A DNA stretch of 64,000 nucleotides from the NCBI RefSeq assembly GCF_003710905.1, contig NZ_RHHV01000002.1, positions 1 through 64,000 of the forward strand, in the 5' to 3' direction. Source of the stretch: Brevibacillus parabrevis. Its GTDB lineage: Bacteria; Bacillota; Bacilli; Brevibacillales; Brevibacillaceae. This document shows positions 56,404 to 64,000 of the stretch, in pieces. Every line of letters starts with the position of its first letter. Position 1 is the stretch's first letter. The notes beneath the pieces were generated by a model, which did no database searches, was not told the origin of the DNA, and worked only from the letters and a program-made list of their open reading frames with translations. Position numbers and translations under genes: made by a program.

Positions 56404-57447
56404 TCAGAATTTTTCCAAAACAATTTTCCCAATGGTCCGTCCGGATTCCAACTTTTCATGCGCGAGACGAAGGTTTGCTGCATTAATAGGCTCCAGTCGT
56501 TCAGTCAGTGTAGTTTTTATTTTTCCATCGTCGATTAAGTTCGCCAGTTCATTCAACAATTCGTGTTGTTTCATCATGTCATTGGTATGAAACAAGGACC
56601 GTGTAAACATGAACTCCCATACAAATGTTACACTCTTAGAAAACAGCAAGTCCATTTTCAGGCTCCCTGCCCAGGTAGCCTTATTTACAGGAACGATCGA
56701 GCAAATTTTACCTTGGGGCACGATGACTTCCGCCATGTTTTCAAGATGTTGAACAGTATCATTCAAGCAAAAGATATAATCTACAGCGTCAATGCCAACT
56801 TCCTTGAGTTGAGGGTGAAAAGCGTTGTTGTGGTTTATGGTAAAATCTACACCGAGATTTTTGACCCATTGGATTGACTCTGGACGTGAAGCCGTACCGA
56901 TGACGGTCAAACCTGCTGCTTTTGCAAGTTGAATGGCAATCGATCCTACTCCTCCAGCTGCACCGATAATCAGTATGTTTTTGTTTTCACCTGTATTTGC
57001 GCTAATTCCCAAACAATCAAACAGGCCCTCCCATGCAGTTATCGAGGTAAGCGGCAATGCAGCGGCGGCTGCGAAATCCAAACTTCTTGGCATATTTCCC
57101 ACAATACGTTCATCAACCAAATGAAATTCACTGTTACTGCCTGGACGAGACACGCTGCCCGCATAATAGACCTTGTCCCCAGGTTTAAACAATTGGCAGT
57201 CTGGACCAACCTGTTCTACGATTCCAGCGGCATCCCAACCAAGAATTTTCGGTGACTCGGCTTCGTAGTTATGTGTTTCGCGAACACCTACGTCGGCAGG
57301 GTTGACTGAGATTGCTTTTACACGTACAAGCAAATCGCGGCCTGTAGGTTCTGGTTTATCCAAGTGCAGATCAATAAGGCTTTCCGGGTTGGATATGGGG
57401 AGGTATTGGTAAGCACCGACAGCTTTCATCTTTTGGTGAGTATTCAT
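56404..57447 (-). CDS. Zinc-type alcohol dehydrogenase-like protein (quinone oxidoreductase family)
   Basis: A 347-aa MDR-superfamily oxidoreductase. The N-terminal GroES-like domain shows VKAISVNPADVGVRE and KILGWDAAGIVEQVG. The NADPH-binding motif ILIIGAAGGVGSIAIQLAK is near residue 150. It lacks the catalytic-zinc Cys/His set seen in true zinc dehydrogenases, so it fits the zinc-type ADH-like quinone or enone reductase group. ATG 57447 follows GAGAGG. It is divergent from an HxlR regulator that probably controls it. Confidence 0.87.
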   Translation of the reverse strand: MNTHQKMKAVGAYQYLPISNPESLIDLHLDKPEPTGRDLLVRVKAISVNPADVGVRETHNYEAESPKILGWDAAGIVEQVGPDCQLFKPGDKVYYAGSVSRPGSNSEFHLVDERIVGNMPRSLDFAAAAALPLTSITAWEGLFDCLGISANTGENKNILIIGAAGGVGSIAIQLAKAAGLTVIGTASRPESIQWVKNLGVDFTINHNNAFHPQLKEVGIDAVDYIFCLNDTVQHLENMAEVIVPQGKICSIVPVNKATWAGSLKMDLLFSKSVTFVWEFMFTRSLFHTNDMMKQHELLNELANLIDDGKIKTTLTERLEPINAANLRLAHEKLESGRTIGKIVLEKF

Positions 57448-57482
57448 GGGTATCATCCTCTCAAATAGGAAATGTTGTATAG

Positions 57483-57517
57483 TTGCATTGTAAATCGATG
57501 CAATTACTTTAAGTAAG
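57483..57517. promoter_or_regulatory. Candidate HxlR operator between the divergent genes
   Basis: Two palindromes lie in the 124-bp intergenic region: TTGCAT / ATGCAA at 57483-57503 (9-nt centre) and TTACTT / AAGTAA around 57505-57517. HxlR-type dimers bind such inverted repeats. Which one is used is not known. Confidence 0.5.
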
Positions 57518-57571
57518 TACGCATATTTTTATGGTATAGTATTAAAAATCAAACCATTGGGGGATAAGCTG

Positions 57572-57949
57572 ATGGGAGACCGGAGAAACAAATATGGAGC
57601 AAGTCCGGATATGCAAGCATGTCCGGTTGAAACAACGCTGGATGTTATTGGTGGAAAATGGAAGGGGATTATTCTCTATCAGCTCCTAAACGGAACGAAA
57701 AGATTCAATCAATTAAGGCGCCTCAATCCGGGAATAACGCAGTTTATGCTCACATTGCAGTTAAGAGAGCTTGAACGGGATGGCGTCATTCATCGCGAAA
57801 TATATAAAGAGGTTCCTCCGAGAGTGGAATACTCCCTTACTGATTTCGGAAGGACTTTGGAACCGATCATTATGTCAATGAAAGCATGGGGGGAGTCTTA
57901 TAAAGTACGGCTTACTGAAAATCGAACGATACAAGAAGAGGAAAATTAA
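57572..57949 (+). CDS. HxlR-family transcriptional regulator
   Basis: A 125-aa winged-helix DNA-binding protein. CPVETTLDVIGGKWKGIILYQLL is the HxlR signature, with the conserved redox-sensing Cys (about residue 17), followed by LRRLNPGITQFMLTLQLREL and YSLTDFGRTLEPII. Many members sense quinones, aldehydes or diamide through this Cys. ATG 57572 has GGGGG upstream; TTG 57557 is in frame. It is divergent from the oxidoreductase gene. Confidence 0.9.
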   Translation: MGDRRNKYGASPDMQACPVETTLDVIGGKWKGIILYQLLNGTKRFNQLRRLNPGITQFMLTLQLRELERDGVIHREIYKEVPPRVEYSLTDFGRTLEPIIMSMKAWGESYKVRLTENRTIQEEEN

Positions 57950-58002
57950 GGCGGTGGGTACAAGGCCACAGCTACGGGAAGGAAATCAGATATATATCAT
58001 TT

Positions 58003-58031
58003 GAAGGCCATCCCCGCAAAGGATGGCCTTC
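58003..58031. terminator. Hairpin after hxlR
   Basis: Perfect GAAGGCCATCC / GGATGGCCTTC stem (11 bp) with a 7-nt loop. No T-run follows on either strand, so it is only terminator-like. Confidence 0.5.
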
Positions 58032-58148
58032 GTAACTTGCTGTTACAGACAGCGCGGAGAACCTTACTATGAGTAAGGGATCGTTTTTGCGGAATGCCTT
58101 GCGGGGCATGGATCTTCAGGGAAAGAGAACGATGGATTCGTTGGAGAG

Positions 58149-58256
58149 GTGAATAGTGCCATGAATTATATCGAAACGAATTTAGCGGACAATATCTCAT
58201 ATGATGACATAGCTCAGCTCGCCTGGTGCTCTACGTATCATTTTCAACCAATGTAA
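58149..58256 (+). pseudogene. AraC-family regulator fragment
   Basis: A 35-codon stretch reads MNSAMNYIETNLADNISYDD followed by IAQLAWCSTYHFQPM and a stop. This is the start of an AraC/XylS DNA-binding domain, whose normal continuation (FxxxxG...) is missing. The remainder of the gap (57950-58398) contains no other gene. It is probably a broken remnant left by recombination near the iron-uptake genes. Confidence 0.6.
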
Positions 58257-58351
58257 TCGTATGCGCGCATACAACTTGGACAAAATCAATCGTCCGTTTT
58301 TAGTTTGTCCATTGAGTACGGCACAGTTATCCATTACGATTACTTTTATAC

Positions 58352-58366
58352 TGATAACGATTATCA
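58352..58366. promoter_or_regulatory. Fur box upstream of the siderophore-binding lipoprotein
   Basis: TGATAACGATTATCA matches the Bacillus 7-1-7 Fur consensus TGATAATNATTATCA with one mismatch. It lies 33 bp before the start codon, as expected for iron repression. Confidence 0.85.
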
Positions 58367-58398
58367 TTTTCTTTGATAATTTTCGGGGGAGAACTTAT

Positions 58399-59391
58399 AT
58401 GCATCGAGGATCCAAAGCATTCGTTCTATTAAGCACTTTTGCGCTGATGGGGGGACTATTGTTGGGTTGCGGCAACAACGAGGCGAAGGAAAGCCAATCG
58501 GCAAGTCCTAGCCCTGTCGCTGAAACGGCGAAAGCGTCTGCCGCAACGACTCGTATGTTCACGGATTGGGCGAAGCATGAGGTCGAAGTTCCGCTCACAC
58601 CGCAGCGCGTCATTTATCATGGAGAGACGACGGGGGATTTGCTTGCCCTTGGCGTCGAACCGATCGGAATCATGAAGCAGGCTATTGAGGGCACTGTGTT
58701 GGAAGACAGGCTGCCGGCTGCCCAGGACGTTGGATTTCCGCTGAACGTAGAGAAGGCTTTGACGCTTAACCCGGATCTCATTATTTTCTCTAACTCCGAC
58801 ACACAGCAATACGAAGCGATTTCCAAGGTGGCTCCCACCGTCACCTTCAATACGTTCGATACGTTGGAAGTACGGATGCGCACCTTGGGCGATCTATTGA
58901 ATAAGAAGCAAGAGGCGGAGGAATGGTTGGCGGCTTATACGGTTAAAGCGGCGGATATGTGGGCAAACCTGCGTGCAAACGGCATACAGGAGGGCGAAAC
59001 GGCCTCTGTATTCACGATGTACCCGGGCAATCGTCTTTTCGTAATGGCAGGGGCGGGCCTCCCTCAATTCTTGTATGAAAAGGGCGGGTTCAAACCGTTG
59101 CCGATCGTTCAAGAATTAATCGACCAGCAGACCGGATTCATCGAGATATCCACGGAACTCCTTCCGAAATATGCGGCCGACCGTATCTTCATTCTGAATC
59201 CCGTCGATTCTGCGGCGCAGGATTCCACGAAAGAACTTCGTGCAAGTGAAGTTTGGCTGAATCTTCCCGCAGTGAAGAGCGGTAAGGTCTACGACTTCGA
59301 TATTTTGAAAGCAAACAGCGATGCGACATCGAGGGAATGGATGATTACGGAATTGCCCAAAGTATTGTTAAACCAAAAAGGGAATCATTAA
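58399..59391 (+). CDS. Iron-siderophore ABC transporter substrate-binding lipoprotein
   Basis: A 330-aa exported lipoprotein. The signal peptide ends with lipobox LLGC at about Cys24, followed by a Ser/Pro/Ala linker. The binding domain (TroA/FecB-type) shows TPQRVIYHGETTGDLLALGV, ALTLNPDLIIFSNSDTQQ and TERIFIL-like ADRIFILNPVDSA. The siderophore is unknown. ATG 58399 follows GGGGGAG, with a Fur box upstream. No permease or ATPase gene is adjacent, so these would be supplied elsewhere. The following AraC fusion gene encodes a related binding domain. Confidence 0.9.
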   Translation: MHRGSKAFVLLSTFALMGGLLLGCGNNEAKESQSASPSPVAETAKASAATTRMFTDWAKHEVEVPLTPQRVIYHGETTGDLLALGVEPIGIMKQAIEGTVLEDRLPAAQDVGFPLNVEKALTLNPDLIIFSNSDTQQYEAISKVAPTVTFNTFDTLEVRMRTLGDLLNKKQEAEEWLAAYTVKAADMWANLRANGIQEGETASVFTMYPGNRLFVMAGAGLPQFLYEKGGFKPLPIVQELIDQQTGFIEISTELLPKYAADRIFILNPVDSAAQDSTKELRASEVWLNLPAVKSGKVYDFDILKANSDATSREWMITELPKVLLNQKGNH

Positions 59392-59415
59392 CTCCCGAAA
59401 CCTAAAGCCAACATG

Positions 59416-59455
59416 AAGAAGCTCTTCAACGCTTGTTGAAAAGCTTCTTTTTTTT
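59416..59455 (+). terminator. Terminator after the siderophore-binding gene
   Basis: AAGAAGCT / AGCTTCTT stem, extended by CTTCAAC / GTTGAA in the upper part, then a run of T. Confidence 0.8.
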
Positions 59456-59473
59456 ATTTATAATGTCCTCAAT

Positions 59474-59488
59474 TGATAATCGTTCTCA
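59474..59488. promoter_or_regulatory. Fur-box-like site upstream of the first AraC fusion
   Basis: TGATAATCGTTCTCA matches the 15-bp Fur consensus at about 12 positions. It lies 21 bp before the start of the AraC fusion gene. Confidence 0.6.
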
Positions 59489-59509
59489 TATATGGAAAGA
59501 AGGTGTCCT

Positions 59510-61126
59510 ATGACTCCGTCTCCGACAGTCCCTATACCGCTGCATTCCTTGTTGTTTCATTATATAAATGTCGAATTGCTCAACCATGGCGCCGACGCGG
59601 TATTAGCCGAAGAAGTTACTTCAAGTTATACGTTATTCGTGTTTAAGAGTGGTAAAGGGAGAATCTATACGGAGTCGTTCAGCGCGGCCTTCTCGACGGA
59701 CAGTGTTTTTCTACTTCCGCCTGCCGCCGTTTACCAATTCGAGAGCATGGACGATGGGCGAATCGAATATTTTCGGATCGCCTTTGGAGTGTTCCATATT
59801 GAGGACGGCAAAGCTGAGCCTTACAGTCAACCTTTATTCCCGGACCGCCAAGAGCTTCGCGTTTATCCGCAGTCGCAATGGAACGAATTGTTGGCCCAGT
59901 TGTATGTTGGCCATGCAAGCCGGCACGGCATAGAGGCGTACCGTCAACAATTGCAGTTCCAGGAGGTCATTGCCTTTCTGCTGGAGCATAATATGGGGGG
60001 CGATCAGTTGCAGGGTCCCACCCAAGCGGTAGAGCAAGCGATCCAATACATGCGAACGAGCTTCCAGGACCCGATCACCGTTGTCCAGCTCGCGCGCATG
60101 GCCAATGTTCCTTCGTGGCAGTTCACGTCGATCTTCAAAGAGCTGACCGGAAAAAACCCGCTCGATTACTTGACGGAGCTGCGTATTAATTGCGCCAAAG
60201 AGTTGTTAATCCGCACGGAGAGCCCCCTTCGGGAAATAGCTGAACGTGTCGGCTTTACCGATGAATACTATTTCAGTCGGCGCTTCAGGCACATGACGGG
60301 TTTCTCGCCTAGGCAATATGCCGTCTCCATGAGACAGAACATTCTCGTTAAAGATTGGAACGGCCACGAAGTACGAATCCCTTCCAACCCGCGCCGGATT
60401 CTGTACTGCGGGGAAACCGCGGGCGATATCAGCGCGCTGGGTATTCCGTTAATTGAGAAGCAGCTCTTCTGTAAAGATACACCGCTTAATCAGGAGCTTG
60501 CTTCCAAGCTCTCGCCGGACTTAATTATCGTCGATCATTCCGATGAGAAGCTCTATTCGCAAATTTCGCGGATCGCACCCACCCTCGCCTACAATTCCCG
60601 CGGTTCGCTGAACGACCGGATGCTCATGCTCGGCGAGTGGTTCGGCAGAAAAAAAGAAGCCCAGCAATGGCTTCTTCATCATAATAGCGATACGTTGCTG
60701 ATGTGGCGTCAGCTTCGGCCGCTCATACGTCCCGAGGAGACGGCTTCCGTGTTCGTCTTCCATCGGGGAAAGCGGTTGTTCGTGATGGGGAATATCGGTT
60801 TGTCCGCCATCTTGTATCATCCCGATGGCTTCCGACCTGCGGGCAAGGTCCAGCAGATCATGAAATCAGGCAGGCCATACAAGGAAATCACGGCCAAGAC
60901 CATCCATCACTACGCTGGAGATCGCGTGTTCATGATGCTCCCGGAAAGCGCCGAGTCCAGGACTGCGATGGAGGAGTTCATGAACGGCCCGATCTGGAAC
61001 AATCTCCCCGCCGTGAAAGACGGGTTCAGCTATGTGCTGGACGAGAGGAGTTGGAACTACGAGGACGCGAGAACGAGGGTCAAGCTGCTCTCCCTACTGC
61101 CTACGCTCTTTACGCGGTCCTCATAG
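59510..61126 (+). CDS. AraC regulator fused to a siderophore-binding domain (Btr-like), copy 1
   Basis: A 538-aa protein. The N-terminal AraC-ligand-like region covers residues 1-170. The AraC HTH has two parts: IQYMRTSFQDPITVVQLARM and IAERVGFTDEYYFSRRFRHM followed by TGFSPRQY. A TroA/FecB-type binding domain follows from about residue 285 (RIPSNPRRILYCGETAGDIS to the end). This layout is that of Btr of Bacillus subtilis, which senses ferri-bacillibactin and activates its uptake. Its binding domain closely resembles the lipoprotein just upstream (RRILYCGETAGDISALGI against QRVIYHGETTGDLLALGV), which suggests a shared ligand. Confidence 0.85.
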   Translation: MTPSPTVPIPLHSLLFHYINVELLNHGADAVLAEEVTSSYTLFVFKSGKGRIYTESFSAAFSTDSVFLLPPAAVYQFESMDDGRIEYFRIAFGVFHIEDGKAEPYSQPLFPDRQELRVYPQSQWNELLAQLYVGHASRHGIEAYRQQLQFQEVIAFLLEHNMGGDQLQGPTQAVEQAIQYMRTSFQDPITVVQLARMANVPSWQFTSIFKELTGKNPLDYLTELRINCAKELLIRTESPLREIAERVGFTDEYYFSRRFRHMTGFSPRQYAVSMRQNILVKDWNGHEVRIPSNPRRILYCGETAGDISALGIPLIEKQLFCKDTPLNQELASKLSPDLIIVDHSDEKLYSQISRIAPTLAYNSRGSLNDRMLMLGEWFGRKKEAQQWLLHHNSDTLLMWRQLRPLIRPEETASVFVFHRGKRLFVMGNIGLSAILYHPDGFRPAGKVQQIMKSGRPYKEITAKTIHHYAGDRVFMMLPESAESRTAMEEFMNGPIWNNLPAVKDGFSYVLDERSWNYEDARTRVKLLSLLPTLFTRSS

Positions 61127-61261
61127 TATCACGGAGAGATAGATTATCCGGATTCTTTATCTAGTTACTTTGGCCGGAAAATATGGACTACAACGATTCA
61201 GGTGGACTATATCACAAGTGACAGCAAGCTTTCGGGAATAACCCCGTACAGAAATATTCGA

Positions 61262-61752
61262 TAGCAGTTAGACCGAGATGTCGTGAACACGTTGCGGACG
61301 ATCGGCGACATTGTGAACCGCAAAACGGAAGCGGAAGCGTGGATCGCCAAGTTTGAGGAAAAGCTGCAACGCATCCCGCGACCAGATCGACGTGTAGGCA
61401 CGACGGCGACGAGCTTCATTTTCTATGAAGGAGAGTTTCTGATCGGGGGAACGGGTGGCACGTTCGGCAAGCTGAAATGCCCAAGAACCTGAAAAAGTTC
61501 AAGGACGGCGGCACGGGGCTTTCGATCGAGGCATTTGTAGCCGAACCAGCCAATTACTTCTTTACACAGATGACCGAGGCAGAATTGCCAAGTTTGCTGG
61601 AGCGCTTTAAGGAGCCGCTGTATCAAGGAATCCCGGCGATCAAGAACAACCGCATCATCAACGTATCCCGCGAAAACTGGAACTACGGCCCTTACCTGGT
61701 GGATAAAGCGGTTGACGACCTGATCTCGCAAATGAAAAATCTGCAATTATAA
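61262..61752 (+). pseudogene. Frameshifted siderophore-binding protein remnant
   Basis: Two overlapping frames together resemble the C-terminal half of a FecB/TroA-type binding protein. Frame 1 (to 61492) reads NTLRTIGDIVNRKTEAEAWI and later ATSFIFYEGEFLIGG. Frame 2 (from 61477) reads FKDGGTGLSIEAFVAE and later IKNNRIINVSRENWNYGPY. A single-base shift around 61477-61490 joins them. The N-terminal half and signal peptide are missing. It seems to be a decayed paralogue of the nearby binding protein. Confidence 0.75.
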
Positions 61753-62254
61753 ATGATAAGGGGTCGAGTGTTGCTGGCGTGAAGCTTGGCAAATCGCAAT
61801 GACCCCTTCCTTTCTCTTCCGGCATCCGATTGGGTGCCTTTTTGATTCGCTAGACAACACCTAACAGTTGGAGGTGCGGTTTTTTGTGCGTGGCGCCAAT
61901 CAACCATGAGCGGGCTGTGTGTGGCCACCGTTGATCGGCTTATGCGCACATCACATTTATGCGTGATCAGATGACGGCAGCAACGGAACAGGCATGAATC
62001 GACGCTGATCTTGCTAGTGTCGGCTTCGAATGAGGAAGATGAGGAGGAGAATGCCGATTAGAATGAACTACAGATTCGTGCTTACGGTGTCGCTGTATCT
62101 GAACCCCAACCTTTTTGACACGACTATAACTGTCAGTTGCATGATAGCCTGTCTTCCCAAAACGAACACAAATGACGAAATAGCCGTAGCCTTCACTACA
62201 TTCATAAGAATATAATGAGAATAGTTATCATCTGGTGAAGGGGTGCAAAGATGG
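61753..62254. other. Gap between the remnant and the second AraC fusion
   Basis: About 500 bp with no supportable gene. Terminator-like hairpins occur at about 61822-61843 (GGCA / TGCC, then TTTTT) and 61858-61886 (ACCT / AGGT, then GCGGTTTTTT). A Fur-box-like site lies at 62216-62230. Confidence 0.5.
62216..62230. promoter_or_regulatory. Fur-box-like site upstream of the second AraC fusion
   Basis: TGAGAATAGTTATCA matches the Fur consensus TGATAATNATTATCA at about 12 of 15 positions. It lies 24 bp upstream of the start codon. Confidence 0.6.
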
Positions 62255-63868
62255 ATGAGGACGACGAACCTTACAAATAAAGGTCATGAGGACACAAGCT
62301 CTTATTTGTTCAAATTAATCAAGGTAATTCAAATGGACGATGCGAGTTTGTCCGCAGCGCTGAGTAGAGAACACCATGCCTTGCTATATGTCCATCAATC
62401 CCGGAACGGTGAAGAGACTGCTCAGATGCACTATGCTGCGCCATACACTCCCTTCGTCTGGAAGCCGGAAGCTGCTGCTCAGCCTTCATCCTGCTATGAA
62501 CTTCAATTTGCGTGCTACTCACCGAAAAACAATAATTATGAGCCTCATTTATCGCCGATCCTGCCTGCCCATGTGCCAATATCGCCATTTGCCGGCATTA
62601 CCGACCTCGTGAAAGAGCTGGTACAACTGCAAGGTCATGCAATGGCGATGCAGTTGGAGCAAATGAAAGCCAATATCAAGTTTCAGGAATTATTGCTGGA
62701 GCTAATGGCAGGGTCAGCTGAAGAAAAGGATGGGCTTACCGAGCAGGGCATCGAGTATTCCCGCAAGTACATAGAGCAATTTTATGCTTCGGAAATTACC
62801 AGAGAGCACCTGGCAGCATTAGCTGGTCTAAATCCGGATTACTATTCACGCGCTTTTAAAAAGAAGTACGGCAAAACGCCGATCGAGTATGTAAATCAAG
62901 TGAGAATCAAGCATGCGAAGCAATCGCTTTTGCTGTCAAATGAGTCGTTTCGCACAATCGCCCATCAAGTAGGATATAGCGACGAATTTTATTTTAGCCG
63001 CAAGTTCAAGCTGGAGACGGGCATGTCGCCCACTTTTTACATCAATAAAATCAAGATGACGGATAAGATTGCTTCGTTAAAGCATTTAACAACCGGGCAT
63101 CTGGTAGCTTTGAACGTTCAGCCTTATGCTGCGGTTAAAAATAATATATACCCGATTGAAGATCGTCTGGAAGACACCATTAACATCGGACAGAGCACCC
63201 CTGAACTGGAAAAACTATTAGAGGCGCGTCCTGAATTGATCATCATGCGAGAACATACCCATGAAGACTTGTCTTTGAAGGAACAATTATACAACCAGAT
63301 AGCACCAACCATTACCTTGCCTTATCACCAGGACTGGCGTATTCACCTGCAATCCATCGCCAAAGCAATAGGCAAGGCGTCAGCCGCTAATGCATGGCTT
63401 GAGCAATACGAGGAAAAAGCAGAGCGAATCCGGCGGAAATATGCACAAAAAATCGAGGGCCAGACCTTTCTGATTGTAGGGATTGGAGCGGGGGAAATGT
63501 GCATTTACGGAAAACGGAACGTCGGGACTGTCCTGTATGGCGATCTACAGCTTGCTGTACCTGCTGGTGTCGAACAAATTGCCCACTATCAGGAAACGAA
63601 TGTACAAGCATTGAAACAGTACGACCCGGAACATATTATTTTGACGAGCTATAGGCACGACGGATCAGAGAGGATGAATTACGCGATCAACCGTGAAGTC
63701 CAGCAATTGTTTAGACAAGCGGATTGGCAGGAGTTGAAAGCAGTCAGAAATTCATCTGTTTATCCGATGTACCAAAGGCAGCATCTTTACACTTGCTATA
63801 CCTCTTTATCCCATGATTTGCTTTTGGATCAAATGGATCAGCTGCTAGAGTCTTATATCTCCAAATAA
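62255..63868 (+). CDS. AraC regulator fused to a siderophore-binding domain (Btr-like), copy 2
   Basis: A 537-aa protein with the same layout as copy 1. The N-terminal sensor region spans about residues 1-160. The AraC HTH follows (ITREHLAALAGLNPDYYSRA and AHQVGYSDEFYFSRKFKLET, with GMSPTFYINK), and then a TroA/FecB-type domain (TTGHLVALNVQPYAAVKNN; RPELIIMREHTHED). Only moderate similarity to copy 1 is evident by eye, which suggests a different ligand. ATG 62255 is chosen; GTG 62243 is in frame but too close to its AAGGGG. The next exported protein at the right edge is probably its target. Confidence 0.84.
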   Translation: MRTTNLTNKGHEDTSSYLFKLIKVIQMDDASLSAALSREHHALLYVHQSRNGEETAQMHYAAPYTPFVWKPEAAAQPSSCYELQFACYSPKNNNYEPHLSPILPAHVPISPFAGITDLVKELVQLQGHAMAMQLEQMKANIKFQELLLELMAGSAEEKDGLTEQGIEYSRKYIEQFYASEITREHLAALAGLNPDYYSRAFKKKYGKTPIEYVNQVRIKHAKQSLLLSNESFRTIAHQVGYSDEFYFSRKFKLETGMSPTFYINKIKMTDKIASLKHLTTGHLVALNVQPYAAVKNNIYPIEDRLEDTINIGQSTPELEKLLEARPELIIMREHTHEDLSLKEQLYNQIAPTITLPYHQDWRIHLQSIAKAIGKASAANAWLEQYEEKAERIRRKYAQKIEGQTFLIVGIGAGEMCIYGKRNVGTVLYGDLQLAVPAGVEQIAHYQETNVQALKQYDPEHIILTSYRHDGSERMNYAINREVQQLFRQADWQELKAVRNSSVYPMYQRQHLYTCYTSLSHDLLLDQMDQLLESYISK

Positions 63869-63913
63869 CAGTCGGATACGTCCATGTTAAAAAGAAGATA
63901 ACTTCATATAATT

Positions 63914-63932
63914 GATAATGAGAATTAATATC
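63914..63932. promoter_or_regulatory. Fur-box-like site before the last gene
   Basis: GATAATGAGAATTAATATC matches the 19-bp Fur consensus at about 16 positions. It lies 25 bp before the start of the partial gene. Confidence 0.6.
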
Positions 63933-63957
63933 GGACAACAGTAGAGGAGACTGATGT

Positions 63958-64000
63958 ATGCAGCAGAAACCGAAGTTATTGCTATTACTGCTTATGACGA
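63958..64000 (+). CDS. Partial gene at the right edge, probable exported protein
   Basis: Only about 14 codons are visible (MQQKPKLLLLLLMT). They begin like a signal peptide: two Lys and then a run of Leu. ATG 63958 follows GAGGAG. With the Fur-like site upstream and the Btr-like regulator before it, a siderophore-binding lipoprotein is the most likely product, but this is inferred from context. Confidence 0.6.
   Translation, partial: MQQKPKLLLLLLMT

Overview
The window comes from an endospore-forming member of the Firmicutes and looks most like Brevibacillus (Paenibacillaceae). This rests on the gene content and order around a Bacillus-type replication origin, the WalRK-HI-J operon, sporulation-linked genes (spoIIIJ, spo0J/soj, yyaC, a YjcZ-like micropeptide) and moderate GC in the core. 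The genus is an inference; the origin context is directly visible.

Layout. At the left edge, reading leftwards, tandem promoters (46-171) point out of the window towards an rRNA operon that should lie just outside. Behind them is a block of 24 tRNA genes on the minus strand (204-2552) with its own promoter (2573-2601). Next, also on the minus strand, come gyrB, remB-like, recF, yaaA, dnaN and dnaA (2783-9111). oriC fills 9112-9625. Replication moves outward from there, and most core genes are co-oriented with it. To the right on the plus strand are rpmH, an unexpected nucleotidyltransferase gene, rnpA, yidD, yidC/spoIIIJ, jag, mnmE, mnmG and rsmG. An MgtC-family gene follows, then noc, soj and spo0J with two parS sites. 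The next block holds a class V aminotransferase, a DUF554 membrane protein, a lipid kinase, yyaC (minus), DUF3343, an MscS channel, DUF951, an Ig-like secreted protein and a secreted M3 peptidase. After these come ychF, rpsF-ssb-rpsR, yybS, gdpP, rplI, dnaC, purA with a PurR operator, an M23 peptidase, walR-walK-yycH-yycI-yycJ, htrA, a CxxH/CxxC protein and rlmH.

Accessory part. Immediately after the rlmH stop codon (52764) the base composition falls to clearly AT-rich. A tightly coupled three-gene operon follows: a DUF262 protein, a DUF3696-type ATPase and an unrecognised protein with a RelE-like C-terminal motif. Its make-up and location suggest a mobile anti-phage or toxin-like module, and it is the best candidate for an undescribed system here. 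To its right are an HxlR regulator divergent from a zinc-type alcohol dehydrogenase-like gene, then an iron-acquisition region. That region has Fur-box-like sites, a siderophore-binding lipoprotein, two AraC regulators fused to siderophore-binding domains (Btr type), a frameshifted binding-protein remnant, and the first codons of another exported protein at the right edge.

How the parts work together. The core covers replication initiation (DnaA, DnaN, DnaC, oriC), segregation (Soj, Spo0J, parS, Noc), translation (tRNAs, L34, S6, S18, L9, tRNA and rRNA modification), membrane insertion (YidC, YidD) and cell-wall stress control (WalRK, HtrA, M23). DnaA boxes also cluster outside oriC, most strikingly at 29511-29650 next to a 32-bp all-A/T stretch upstream of the peptidase gene.
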